Origin: Erythrobacter neustonensis
GTDB lineage: Bacteria; Pseudomonadota; Alphaproteobacteria; Sphingomonadales; Sphingomonadaceae
Assembly (NCBI RefSeq): GCF_001663175.1
Contig: NZ_CP016033.1
Location: 1,116,001 to 1,180,000, forward strand
Direction of reading: 5' to 3'
DNA length: 64,000 nucleotides
In this document: positions 21,936-30,400 of the stretch, piece after piece
Layout of the letters: every line of letters starts with the position of its first letter
Position numbering within the stretch: position 1 is the stretch's first letter
The notes under the pieces: model-generated
The model's input: only the letters and a program-made list of their open reading frames with translations
Database searches by the model: none
Told to the model about the DNA's origin: nothing
Program-made: the position numbers and the translations under genes

Positions 21936-23774
21936 ATGCAGCCCGAAACCCAGCCGCGCGACCTTTCCGCCACCCCTGTGCCGTCCGCGGTGGAGATTGC
22001 AGGCGAAGACGCCGCGCCCCGATCGCGCAGCCTTGGCCCCTTGCGGATGGTGTTCGGCACCGCGCTGCAATACCCGCGCCAGATCGCGCTCGCGCTGATC
22101 GCGCTGGTCATCACCTCGGCCGCGACACTCGCGATCCCCTACCGTTTCAAGGTCATCATCGACGAGGCATTTTCCGGCGGCGCGGACCCCGAACAGATCG
22201 GCCATGCGTTCCAGTATCTGCTGATGATCGTCGCGATCCTCGGGCTGGGCACCGCGATGCGGTTCTATTTCGTCAGCTGGATCGGCGAACGCACCGTCGC
22301 GGACATCCGGCTGCGCGTGCAGGAAAACCTGCTGCGCCTGTCGCCCGGCTTCTACGAGGTGAACAGCCCCAAGGAAATTTCCAGCCGGATGACCAGCGAC
22401 ACCGCGATCATCGAAAACGTGGTGGGCACCACGGTTTCGGTCGCGCTGCGCAATCTGCTTACCGGGATCGGCGGGATCGGTTTCCTCGTCTATCTCGCGC
22501 CGTCGCTGACGATGGGTCTGCTCATCGGTATTCCGGTCATCATCCTGCCGATCGTGTTCTTCGGCCGCAAGATCCGCGCCGTGTCGCGCACCAGCCAGGA
22601 CCGGATCGCGGATGTGGGCGCCTATGTCACCGAAGTCCTCTCGGCGATGAAGATCGTCCAGAGCTTCGGGCAGGAACGGCGCGAGAGCGAACGGTTTGCC
22701 AGCGTCGTCGAAGGCACCTTCGAAACCGCGCGCCGGCGCATCCTGCTGCGCGCGGCGATGACCACGGTGGTGATCCTGCTGGTATTCGGCGGCGTGGTGC
22801 TGGTGATGTGGCGCGGCGCGCTGGCGGTGGCGGCGGGCGAGATCAGCGGCGGCACGATCGCCGCCTTCGTGCTCACCGGCGGGTTGGTAGCAGGCGCGCT
22901 GGGCGCATTGACCGAAGTTTACGGCGACCTCCTGCGCGGCGCGGGCGCGGCGAGCCGGCTGGCCGAACTGCTCGAAGCACGGCCCGATATCGCAGCCCCC
23001 GCCCGGCCCGAGCGCTTGCCGACCCCTGCGCGCGGCAGCCTGTCGTTCCGCAATGTGACCTTCCGCTATCCCGCGCGGCCCGAAACCGCCGCGCTCAAAG
23101 ACTTCACGCTCGAAATCGAGCCGGGCGAGACCGTCGCCATCGTCGGGCCTTCGGGCGCGGGCAAATCGACCATCTTCCATCTGGTCGAGCGGTTCTACGA
23201 TCCGCAAGGCGGCACGATCCGCATCGACGGGGTGCCGCTGACCAGCGCGGACCCTGCAGAAATCCGGTCGCGGATCGCGCTGGTGCCGCAGGTCGGCGTG
23301 TTGTTCAGCGCCGATGCGCGCGACAATCTGCGCTATGGCCAGTGGGACGCCAGTGACGAGGAGATCTGGCAGGCCGCCCGCGCGGCCAATGCCGAAAGCT
23401 TCCTGCGCGCATTGCCGCAAGGGCTCGACACGCATCTGGGCGAAGGCGGCACGCAATTGTCCGGCGGTCAGCAGCAACGCGTCGCGATTGCCCGCGCGCT
23501 GCTGCGCGATGCGCCGATCCTGCTGCTCGACGAGGCGACCAGCGCATTGGACGCCGAAAGCGAGCAGCTGGTGCAGCAGGCGCTTGAGGCGTTGATGCAG
23601 AACCGCACCACGCTGGTGATCGCGCACCGGCTCGCTACCGTGCGCGCGGCGGACCGGATCGTGGTGCTCGACGATGGCCGGATCGCCGAACAGGGCACGC
23701 ATGACGCGCTGATCAAGGCGGGCGGGCTTTATGCGCGGCTGGCGCGGTTGCAGTTCGCCGACGCTGCCGCCTAA
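21936..23774 (+). CDS. ABC transporter, fused permease and ATPase (MsbA-like)
   Basis: This 612-residue half-transporter of the type IV exporter fold works as a homodimer in the inner membrane. Six membrane helices lie at about residues 50-320, including the SPGFYEVNSPKEISSRMTSD coupling region. The nucleotide-binding domain (about 370-605) has Walker A GPSGAGKS, the signature LSGGQQQR, Walker B ILLLDEA and an H-loop in VIAHRLATV. It resembles the MsbA-related subfamily common in alphaproteobacteria. The substrate is unknown; lipid or drug export is the family range. It shares a divergent promoter region with phaZ. Confidence 0.9.
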   Translation: MQPETQPRDLSATPVPSAVEIAGEDAAPRSRSLGPLRMVFGTALQYPRQIALALIALVITSAATLAIPYRFKVIIDEAFSGGADPEQIGHAFQYLLMIVAILGLGTAMRFYFVSWIGERTVADIRLRVQENLLRLSPGFYEVNSPKEISSRMTSDTAIIENVVGTTVSVALRNLLTGIGGIGFLVYLAPSLTMGLLIGIPVIILPIVFFGRKIRAVSRTSQDRIADVGAYVTEVLSAMKIVQSFGQERRESERFASVVEGTFETARRRILLRAAMTTVVILLVFGGVVLVMWRGALAVAAGEISGGTIAAFVLTGGLVAGALGALTEVYGDLLRGAGAASRLAELLEARPDIAAPARPERLPTPARGSLSFRNVTFRYPARPETAALKDFTLEIEPGETVAIVGPSGAGKSTIFHLVERFYDPQGGTIRIDGVPLTSADPAEIRSRIALVPQVGVLFSADARDNLRYGQWDASDEEIWQAARAANAESFLRALPQGLDTHLGEGGTQLSGGQQQRVAIARALLRDAPILLLDEATSALDAESEQLVQQALEALMQNRTTLVIAHRLATVRAADRIVVLDDGRIAEQGTHDALIKAGGLYARLARLQFADAAA

Positions 23775-23885
23775 TCGACGAAACGCATCTGTGCGCGGAC
23801 GAAGTGCAACCCTTTGCCGGTGGCCTGCGTTAGTGTGACCATCAGCCGACATTGTGTCGTGACGTCACAGGGACCAGAAAACCAC

Positions 23886-26048
23886 ATGATCCAGAAGACC
23901 GCCGCCCTTATCGGCGCGAGCCTTATCGCGCTGGCGACCCCCGCTTTTGCCGATGATCACGCGCACGGCGACGCGCACGACATGGTGCAGAGCGCCGAGA
24001 CCCCGGCATCCGCGCTGCCGACGATGAGCTTCGGCACCTGGGGCTTCGATCCGCAATATCTTTCGACCGACATCAAGCCGGGCGACGATTTCAACGCCTA
24101 TGCCAACAAGAAGTGGATCGACGCGAACCCGCTGCCGCCCGAATTCAGCCGGATCGGTGCCTTCACGCTGCTCGGCGAAAAGAGCACCTATGACGTGAAG
24201 ACCCTGCTCGACGAGATGGCGGCGAAAAAGCCTGCCGACCTGTCGGCGGACGAGGCGCGGATCCTCGACACCTATCGCAGCTATCTCGACACCGAAGCGA
24301 TCGAGGCCAAGGGGCTGGCGCCGGCCTATCCCTATCTCACGCGGATCTACGGCGCGACCACGCTCGACCAGCTGGCCATGCTGTGGGCCGAGCCCGGCTA
24401 TGCCAGCCCGATCGGCGGCGCTGTGACCATCGATTCCAAGCAGCCCGACCGTCACATCGCCAGCGTCGGCTTTGGCGGGCTGGGCCTGCCCGACCGCGAT
24501 TACTATCTCGACACCACCGAGAAGGGCTTGGCGATCCAGGCCAAATACAAGGCCTATCTTGCCTTCCTGCTGGGCGAAGCCGGGTATCAGGACCCGGCGG
24601 CGGCAGCCGAATCGGTCTATGCCTTCGAAGACCGCATCGCCCGCGAAGTGTCGTGGGACCGCGCAGTGCGCCGCAACCGCGATCTGACCTACAACCTGCT
24701 CACCGCTGAGGAACTGAACGCGATTGCGGGCAAGGTGCCGGTTGGAGCGATGCTCGAAAAGATCGGGATCGAGGACAGCCCCGGCTTCGTCGTCAGCCTG
24801 ATGCCCCCCACGCCCGAGGAAATCGCCGCGGGCAAGCTCGATTCCGCGACGCTGGCCAAGATCGGCACCGGGATGCCGGGCATGTTCGCGCTGCTCGGCG
24901 AAACCGCGCCCGCCACCTTGCAGGCGTGGATGGCGAAGGAATTCCTCTCGGGTCAGGCCGCAGTGCTGCCCAAGCGGTTCGACGATGCGCGCTTTGCCTT
25001 CTACAACCAGACCCTGCTGGGCACCCCGCAGCAGCGTCCGCGCTGGAAGCGCGCGATTGCCGAAACCGAAGGGCTGATCGGCGAACTGGTCGGCAAAGCC
25101 TATGTCGCGCGCTTCTTCCCGCCCGAGAACAAGGCGGCAATGGACGAACTGGTCGCCAACCTGCGTCTGGCACTGGGCGAATCGATCAACGAAATCCAGT
25201 GGATGGGCGAACAGACCAAGACCGAGGCGCGCGCCAAGCTGGCGAGCTTCGATCCCAAGATCGGCTATCGTCCGAACCTTGAAACCTATGAGGGCTTGGC
25301 GATCACCGCGGGCGATCCGATTGCCAACCGCATGGCTGCGGCCAAGTGGCAGCTGGCCGACAACGTCGCCAAGCTCGGCGCGCCGATCGACCGCACCGAA
25401 TGGGGCATGCTGCCGCAGACGGTGAACGCCTATTACAACTCGGTGAAGAACGAGATCGTCTTCCCCGCAGGCATCCTGCAACAGCCGTTCTTCGCTCTGT
25501 CGAACGACATCGCGGTCAATTACGGTGCGATCGGCGGGGTGATCGGCCACGAAATCGGCCACGGCTTCGACGATCAGGGTTCGAAGTCGGACGCATCGGG
25601 CGCGCTGCGCAACTGGTGGACCGATGCCGACCGCGCGGCGTTCGATGCACTGGGCAACCGGCTGGTCGCGCAATACAGCGCGTTCTGCCCGCTCGACGAC
25701 GGCAAGACCTGCGTCAACGGCCGGCTGACGCTGGGCGAGGACATCGGCGATGTCGGCGGGTTGTCGATGGCCTACCGCGCCTACAAGCTGGCGACCAAGG
25801 GCAAGGATGTGCCGGTGATCGACGGGTTGACCGGCGACCAGCGCTTCTTCCTGGCCTGGGCACAGGTATGGCGTTCGACCCAGCGCGAGGACAATTACCG
25901 CAACCGCCTGCGCACCGACCCGCACAGCCCCGAAGAATACCGCGTCAACGGCGTCGTGCGCCAGCTCGACGAATGGTACGAAGCCTTCGGCGTGAAGCCC
26001 GGCGATGCGATGTATCTGCCGCCCGAACAGCGCGTCCGGATCTGGTAA
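23886..26048 (+). CDS. Secreted M13-family zinc metallopeptidase (PepO/neprilysin-like)
   Basis: This 720-residue peptidase has a signal peptide (MIQKTAALIGASLIALATPAFA). A His/Asp-rich linker (DDHAHGDAHDM) precedes the M13 N-domain (FNAYANKKWIDANPLPPE). The zinc site is HEIGH with His555, Glu556 and His559, followed by the third ligand in GEDIGDVGG and the late LAWAQVWR segment. It should cut short peptides in the periplasm or outside the cell. The start at 23886 is set by the signal peptide; the in-frame codons upstream are untypical. A 10-bp palindrome GTGACGTCAC lies 17 nt before the start. A strong terminator follows the stop. Confidence 0.93.
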   Translation: MIQKTAALIGASLIALATPAFADDHAHGDAHDMVQSAETPASALPTMSFGTWGFDPQYLSTDIKPGDDFNAYANKKWIDANPLPPEFSRIGAFTLLGEKSTYDVKTLLDEMAAKKPADLSADEARILDTYRSYLDTEAIEAKGLAPAYPYLTRIYGATTLDQLAMLWAEPGYASPIGGAVTIDSKQPDRHIASVGFGGLGLPDRDYYLDTTEKGLAIQAKYKAYLAFLLGEAGYQDPAAAAESVYAFEDRIAREVSWDRAVRRNRDLTYNLLTAEELNAIAGKVPVGAMLEKIGIEDSPGFVVSLMPPTPEEIAAGKLDSATLAKIGTGMPGMFALLGETAPATLQAWMAKEFLSGQAAVLPKRFDDARFAFYNQTLLGTPQQRPRWKRAIAETEGLIGELVGKAYVARFFPPENKAAMDELVANLRLALGESINEIQWMGEQTKTEARAKLASFDPKIGYRPNLETYEGLAITAGDPIANRMAAAKWQLADNVAKLGAPIDRTEWGMLPQTVNAYYNSVKNEIVFPAGILQQPFFALSNDIAVNYGAIGGVIGHEIGHGFDDQGSKSDASGALRNWWTDADRAAFDALGNRLVAQYSAFCPLDDGKTCVNGRLTLGEDIGDVGGLSMAYRAYKLATKGKDVPVIDGLTGDQRFFLAWAQVWRSTQREDNYRNRLRTDPHSPEEYRVNGVVRQLDEWYEAFGVKPGDAMYLPPEQRVRIW

Positions 26049-26058
26049 GGGTTAAGAA

Positions 26059-26090
26059 GGCCCGCTCCGTGCACGGAGCGGGCCTTTTGG
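26059..26090 (+). terminator. Rho-independent terminator after the M13 peptidase gene
   Basis: A perfect 26-nt palindrome at 26059-26084 (arms GGCCCGCTCCGTG and CACGGAGCGGGCC) is followed by TTTTGGTTT. It starts 10 nt after the stop codon. Confidence 0.9.
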
Positions 26091-26128
26091 TTTGACTTGA
26101 GACCCCGCCTCGTCGAAGCGCTGCGGCC

Positions 26129-26932
26129 ATGACCGATACCATTGCCGCGATCCTGCTGGGCATCCTCGAAGGGCTGACCGAGTTCCTGCCCGTGTCCTCG
26201 ACCGGACACCTGATCCTTGCCACCGAACTGCTCGGGTTCGACCAGTCCGACTGGGAAATCTTCAACATCGCGATCCAGCCCGCCGCGATCCTTGCGATCG
26301 TGGTGCTTTATTGGCGCACCTTCTGGGATGTCGCCAAAGGCCTGTTCGGGTTCGAGAAGGGCGCGATCGCCTTCGTGCGCAACCTTCTGGTCGCGTTCTT
26401 TCCCGCAGTGCTGCTGGGGCTTGCGTTCGGTGATGCGATCGAGACGATGCTGGGCAATGCGGTGCTGGTGTGCTGGTCGCTGATCATCGGCGGGATCGCG
26501 ATCCTCGCGATCGAACGCTGGGCCAATCCGCCCGCCACCGGGCCGGGTGTTGGCGGAGTGCCGCTGCGCACCGCGATCCTGATCGGGCTGGTGCAATGCG
26601 TCGCGATGATCCCGGGCGTCAGCCGTTCGGGCGCGACGATTCTTGGCGCGATGGCCTTCGGCGTCGACCGCAAGACCGCGGCCGAATTCAGCTTCTTCCT
26701 CGCAGTGCCGACGCTGTCAGGCGCGACTGTCTATCAATTGGCCAAGCATGCCGACGCGATCACCCCGCGCGATCTGGAGCTGATCGGGATCGGTTCGGTG
26801 GTGGGCTTTGTTACCGCGCTGGTGGTGGTCAAGCTGTTCGTGGCGGTGATCACCCGGGTCGGGTTCGCGCCCTTCGCATGGTATCGCATCGCGGTCGGCG
26901 CGGCAGGGCTCGCCTGGCTGACCTTGCGATAA
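26129..26932 (+). CDS. uppP: Undecaprenyl-diphosphate phosphatase
   Basis: This 267-residue polytopic membrane enzyme removes a phosphate from undecaprenyl pyrophosphate and so recycles the lipid carrier for peptidoglycan and surface glycans. The two active-site blocks are LEGLTEFLPVSSTGHL (about residues 13-28) and MIPGVSRSGATI (about 162-173), with the conserved Glu, Ser and Arg. Length and the predicted eight helices are normal for BacA/UppP. There is no evident operon: it starts 80 nt after the M13 peptidase and is separated from it by a terminator. Confidence 0.95.
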   Translation: MTDTIAAILLGILEGLTEFLPVSSTGHLILATELLGFDQSDWEIFNIAIQPAAILAIVVLYWRTFWDVAKGLFGFEKGAIAFVRNLLVAFFPAVLLGLAFGDAIETMLGNAVLVCWSLIIGGIAILAIERWANPPATGPGVGGVPLRTAILIGLVQCVAMIPGVSRSGATILGAMAFGVDRKTAAEFSFFLAVPTLSGATVYQLAKHADAITPRDLELIGIGSVVGFVTALVVVKLFVAVITRVGFAPFAWYRIAVGAAGLAWLTLR

Positions 26933-27052
26933 GGCGGCCGCGGCTGCGCCTGCAGGCGGCCGGGCTTGGAACCACCCGCACTCCCACGGGTTAGGGGAGT
27001 GGACCTGCCCGGATGATACGGGCCGGCGACCTCTTGGGAGATTTGTGACAAA

Positions 27053-27319
27053 ATGGCCTTGCTGGTGCTGATCGTGTTGGGGGCAAGTCTGGGCTGGCTG
27101 GCCTCGATCCTCGGGCGGACAGAGGCGGCGGGCGATATCCTGCGCCAGATCGGGCTGGGGATTGTCATCTGCGTGATCGCGGGCGTGGTTGCCAACGAGG
27201 GCACGATGGTCGGCAGCCTTTCGCTGCTGGGCCTTGGTGCCGGGGTCATCGCGACGATGGCCGCGCTCGCATTATATCACGCTGCGATGAAGCGCCGCCG
27301 AGCCGGACGGGAAACCTGA
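27053..27319 (+). CDS. GlsB/YeaQ/YmgE-like small membrane protein
   Basis: This 88-residue hydrophobic protein has three membrane segments (about residues 2-19, 30-47 and 53-76) and a basic C-terminal tail (MKRRRAGR). The pattern GWLASILGRTEAAGDILRQIGLGI recalls the transglycosylase-associated (GlsB/YeaQ/YmgE) family, whose members are often stress-induced and of unknown function. The usual glycine pattern is only partly kept, so the family call is moderate. GGGAG lies 12 nt before the ATG. Confidence 0.7.
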   Translation: MALLVLIVLGASLGWLASILGRTEAAGDILRQIGLGIVICVIAGVVANEGTMVGSLSLLGLGAGVIATMAALALYHAAMKRRRAGRET

Positions 27320-27410
27320 TTCTTTTTTCTGACTGGAACAATGGTGAAGCATCTCTATTAAGGGCTGCACGGCCGGCCAATGCCTGCCGCCCAGTTTTAT
27401 GGAGAGCGTC

Positions 27411-27692
27411 ATGAAGTTCACTGCCAAGCACACCGCCACCCTGTTCGCCGCGACCCTCGGTCTGTCGCTCGCAGCCTGCGAAGGCCCGAACGAAAACGCC
27501 ATGGAAGACGCCGGCGAAGCCAACGCTGAAGCCGTTGCCGACCAGGCTGAAGCCATGGAAGACGCTGGCCAGATCACCGACGCGCAGGAAGACGCAATGG
27601 TCGACAAGGCTGAAGACAAGGCCGACGCCATGGAAGCCCAGGGCGAAGCCATGGACAACGGCACCGCAGCCGCGACCCCGGCAGCGATGTAA
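27411..27692 (+). CDS. Small acidic lipoprotein, unknown function
   Basis: This is a 93-residue secreted lipoprotein. The signal ends in the lipobox LAAC with the acylated cysteine at residue 23. The mature part is almost entirely Ala, Glu, Asp, Met and Gln in a loose heptad-like pattern (EDAG, EAMEDAG, EDAMVDKAEDKADAMEAQG), suggesting a helical or coiled structure. No function is known to me. GGAGAG stands just before the ATG at 27411; an ATG at 27399 would place that purine run inside the gene. A terminator follows. Confidence 0.75.
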   Translation: MKFTAKHTATLFAATLGLSLAACEGPNENAMEDAGEANAEAVADQAEAMEDAGQITDAQEDAMVDKAEDKADAMEAQGEAMDNGTAAATPAAM

Positions 27693-27732
27693 TCTTTCGC
27701 TTGCCGGCTGTTACAGCCCAAGCGCAGATTGG

Positions 27733-27767
27733 CGGCCCGGAACTTCGGTTCCGGGCCGTTTTCGTTT
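27733..27767 (+). terminator. Rho-independent terminator after the acidic lipoprotein gene
   Basis: Stem CGGCCCGGAAC / GTTCCGGGCCG with a stable TTCG tetraloop, followed by TTTTCGTTT. It lies 41 nt after the stop at 27692, just before the convergent phhA stop. Confidence 0.9.
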
Positions 27768-27770
27768 GTC

Positions 27771-28712
27771 CTAGACCGGCGCCGCCCCGCTGCCGCGCCC
27801 GCCGCGCAAGGCATATTCCTGCGTGCCGCGGTGCAGGACGTTGTCGACATCGATCACCGCCGAATTGGCATAGGTGAAGCCAGCCGGAAGGCTTTGATAC
27901 AGCCGGTCGAAATCGCGCTCGACCGTCTGGCGGTAAAGATCGCCGAAGCTTTCGATCACGAAATAGGTCGGTTGCAGGTCGCTGATGACGTAATCGGTGC
28001 GCATCACGCGGTCGACGTTGAGCATGATGCGGTTGGGACTTTGCGCCTCGACCGCGAATTTCGCTTCGGTAGGGCCTGACAGGATGCCCGCGCCATAGGC
28101 CCGCACATCGCCCGGCGCTTCCTCGATCAGCCCGAATTCGACCGTGTACCAGTACAGCGCGCCCAGCGCCTTCAGCCGGTTGTAACGCATCGCCTTCCAC
28201 CCGGCGCGGCCATATTCCTGCATGTAATCGGCATAGGTCGGATCGGTCAGCATCGGGACGTGGCCGAAGACATCGTGGAACACGTCGGGTTCCTGGATGT
28301 AGTCGAAGGTTTCGCGCGTGCGGATGAAATTGCCCGCCGGGAAACGGCGGTTGGCCAGATGCCAGAAGAACACGTGATCGGGGATCAGCATCGGCACGGG
28401 CACCACGCTCCACCCGGTAAGCGCGCCCAGTTCCTGCGACAGCAGGCCGAATTCGGGGATGCCCCCGCGTCCCAGATCGAGTTTTTCGAGCCCCGCCATG
28501 AAGGCACTGCACGCACGCCCGGGAAGCACTTCCATCTGGCGTGCGAACAGATCGTCCCACACGCCATGATCTTCGGCGGTATAGGCGGTCTGCGCGGGCT
28601 CCAGCCAATCCTCCCCGACATGCGCGGGGCGGGCGAGCGGAGCGGTAAAGACTTCGGCTGCCATCTGGGGCAAGGTGGCGAAATCGGGCTTGGGATCTGC
28701 GAGTGTGGCCAT
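27771..28712 (-). CDS. phhA: Phenylalanine 4-monooxygenase
   Basis: This 313-residue, iron- and pterin-dependent enzyme hydroxylates phenylalanine to tyrosine in the cytoplasm. The iron ligands are His146 and His151 in VFHDVFGHVPML and Glu192 in YWYTVEFGL. The monofunctional bacterial length lacks the regulatory ACT domain of animal enzymes. The start at 28712 (MATLADPKPDF) is the first ATG with typical family sequence after it; upstream in-frame codons look like non-coding extension. It is divergent from PPK2 across a 54-nt gap that must hold both promoters. No pterin-recycling gene (phhB) is nearby. Confidence 0.95.
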   Translation of the reverse strand: MATLADPKPDFATLPQMAAEVFTAPLARPAHVGEDWLEPAQTAYTAEDHGVWDDLFARQMEVLPGRACSAFMAGLEKLDLGRGGIPEFGLLSQELGALTGWSVVPVPMLIPDHVFFWHLANRRFPAGNFIRTRETFDYIQEPDVFHDVFGHVPMLTDPTYADYMQEYGRAGWKAMRYNRLKALGALYWYTVEFGLIEEAPGDVRAYGAGILSGPTEAKFAVEAQSPNRIMLNVDRVMRTDYVISDLQPTYFVIESFGDLYRQTVERDFDRLYQSLPAGFTYANSAVIDVDNVLHRGTQEYALRGGRGSGAAPV

Positions 28713-28766
28713 GGTTACAGGTGATACTACTTTCGCGCGCCGAGGACAAACGGAGGGAAGCTGGTG

Positions 28767-29543
28767 ATGGGCATGAAGCGCAAGGAATACGAGGCCGCGC
28801 TCGAACCGATGACGCTCGAACTGGTCAGCATGGCGCGCTGGGTCAAGGCGGCGGGTGCGCGCGTGGTGGTGCTGTTCGAGGGCCGCGACACTGCGGGCAA
28901 GGGCGGGGCGATCACAGCGGTGCGCGATGCGCTCAATCCGCGCCAGTGCCGCACCGTGGCCTTGCCCAAGCCGACCGAGGCCGAAGCGGGCCAGTGGTAT
29001 TTCCAGCGTTACATCGCGCATCTGCCCACGGCGGGCGAGATCGTGCTGTTCGACCGGTCATGGTATAACCGCGCGGGCGTCGAAAAGGTGATGGGCTATG
29101 CCAGCGAAGCCGAGGTTGCCGCCTTCCTCAAAGCCGCGCCGCTGTTCGAAAAGCTGCTGGTCGAAGATGGTATCCTGTTGTTCAAATACTGGCTTGCCGC
29201 CGATCAGGAACGCCAGGAGGAGCGCCTGCGCGAACGGCTTGACGATCCGCTCAAACGCTGGAAGCTGTCGCCGATCGATCTGGCCGCGCGCGACAAATAC
29301 GACGATTACACCAGCGCGCGCGAGGCAATGATCAAGGCGACGCACACCGCGCATGCGCCGTGGACGATCGTCGATTTCAACGATCAGCGGCGCGGGCGGC
29401 TGACACTGGTGCGCGATCTGCTTGGCCGCATCCCCGATACGCATGCCGAGCCCGAGTTGATCGATTTTCCCGCGCTCGGCCGCAAACCTGCCAAGGAAAA
29501 ATACAAGGCATTGAAGCCGATTGCCGATTGGACCGCGGATTAA
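28767..29543 (+). CDS. ppk2: Polyphosphate kinase 2 (class I-like)
   Basis: This 258-residue kinase uses polyphosphate to phosphorylate nucleotides, usually ADP or GDP. Walker A is GRDTAGKGG (residues 39-47), and the family signature FDRSWYNRAGVEKVMG carries the Walker B aspartate. The lid-region sequence KRWKLSPIDLAARDKYDDYT is also complete. It has a single PPK2 domain of normal length. GGAGG lies 10 nt before the ATG at 28767; a GTG immediately upstream (28764) is also possible. Its TAA overlaps the stop of the convergent dehydratase gene by 4 nt. PPK2 may link to the phosphate-starvation genes seen at 38109 and 53625. Confidence 0.93.
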   Translation: MGMKRKEYEAALEPMTLELVSMARWVKAAGARVVVLFEGRDTAGKGGAITAVRDALNPRQCRTVALPKPTEAEAGQWYFQRYIAHLPTAGEIVLFDRSWYNRAGVEKVMGYASEAEVAAFLKAAPLFEKLLVEDGILLFKYWLAADQERQEERLRERLDDPLKRWKLSPIDLAARDKYDDYTSAREAMIKATHTAHAPWTIVDFNDQRRGRLTLVRDLLGRIPDTHAEPELIDFPALGRKPAKEKYKALKPIADWTAD

Positions 29544-30400
29544 AGGCTGGCGCTCGCCCTGGTGATCTGCCGGCCATCATCGGCAAAGGCGGCCAATTCG
29601 TAACCGTCGCCCTGCGCCCGCATCACCAAATGCAGCGGTTCGCCTGCGATCGCTGGGGAAAGGCCCCTGAACGCGAAGTTGCGCACGCGGTTCTCGCCCA
29701 GTTCGCGCGCGGCCAGTTGCAACAGCAGGCTCGCGATCAGCGGCCCGTGGACGACCAGCCCGCGATACCGCTCGACGTCGTGAGCATAGGGCGCATCGTA
29801 ATGGATCCGGTGGCTGTTGAAGGTCAGCGCCGAATAGCGGAACAACAGCCGCGCATCGGGCGTGAGAACGCGGTGCGCGTCCCAATCGCTCGGGATAAAA
29901 CTGCCCTCGCCCAGCGGCGGCGGTGACAGCGCTTGACCCCCGCTTGCCCCCTCCCGGTAGACGATAGACTGCGTTTCGACCGCCGCCAGCGTGCCATTGG
30001 CGAATGTTTCATGTGAAACATCGACGAAGGCAAGCGGTCCGGTCGAGCCCTCTTTCTCGCTGATCGCGGCGATGCGGCTGCTTCGCGTGATCGCCGCGCC
30101 GATGGCGATGGGGGCATGAAACGCGATTGTCGAGGAGGCCCACATCCGGCGCGGCCCAGCGCCGAATTGGGGAAAGGGCGGCAGAAAGCTGTCGGCGCTG
30201 TCGTCGCGCGCCGGATGCCCGTCCTCGCCCAAGCTCGCGGTCGGTGCTTGCGGGGTGCACAGCGCGAAATGGATGCCCTGCGGCATGATCGCTGGGTGCG
30301 GGCGCGGCAGATCGAAGGTGGCCAGCCAGCGCGCCGCCAGCCCCTCGTCAAGCCGGTCCGCTGCGCGCACCTCGCGCCCGATCCACGCCGCGTAGGTCAC
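29540..30400 (-). CDS. FAS1-like / HTD2-type MaoC dehydratase
   Basis: This 286-residue protein has a double hot-dog fold, like eukaryotic HTD2 and the mesaconyl-C4-CoA hydratase group. The C-terminal half carries the hydratase motif FRYSALTFNSHRIHYDAPYA, with the catalytic Asn-x-His arrangement, then RGLVVHGPLIASLL. The N-terminal half (MWASSTIAFHAPI) is the substrate-specificity fold. It should hydrate an unsaturated acyl-CoA. The start is GTG at 30400, which overlaps the thiolase stop (GTGA), so translation is coupled. It is the last gene of a four-gene acyl-CoA operon. A ParB-site-like palindrome (30005-30020) lies inside its coding sequence. Confidence 0.82.
   Translation of the reverse strand: MTYAAWIGREVRAADRLDEGLAARWLATFDLPRPHPAIMPQGIHFALCTPQAPTASLGEDGHPARDDSADSFLPPFPQFGAGPRRMWASSTIAFHAPIAIGAAITRSSRIAAISEKEGSTGPLAFVDVSHETFANGTLAAVETQSIVYREGASGGQALSPPPLGEGSFIPSDWDAHRVLTPDARLLFRYSALTFNSHRIHYDAPYAHDVERYRGLVVHGPLIASLLLQLAARELGENRVRNFAFRGLSPAIAGEPLHLVMRAQGDGYELAAFADDGRQITRASASL
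30005..30020 (+). other. Near-consensus parS site inside a coding region
   Basis: TGTTTCATGTGAAACA differs by one base from the parS palindrome found perfectly at 45609-45624. It lies in the dehydratase gene, where it encodes Val-Ser-His-Glu-Thr. Such one-off sites can still bind ParB. Confidence 0.55.

Noticed and set aside
21738..23852. Long - strand open frame opposite the ABC exporter
   Set aside because: The composition is Arg/His/Gln-rich shadow sequence and has no domain; the exporter has every ATPase motif.
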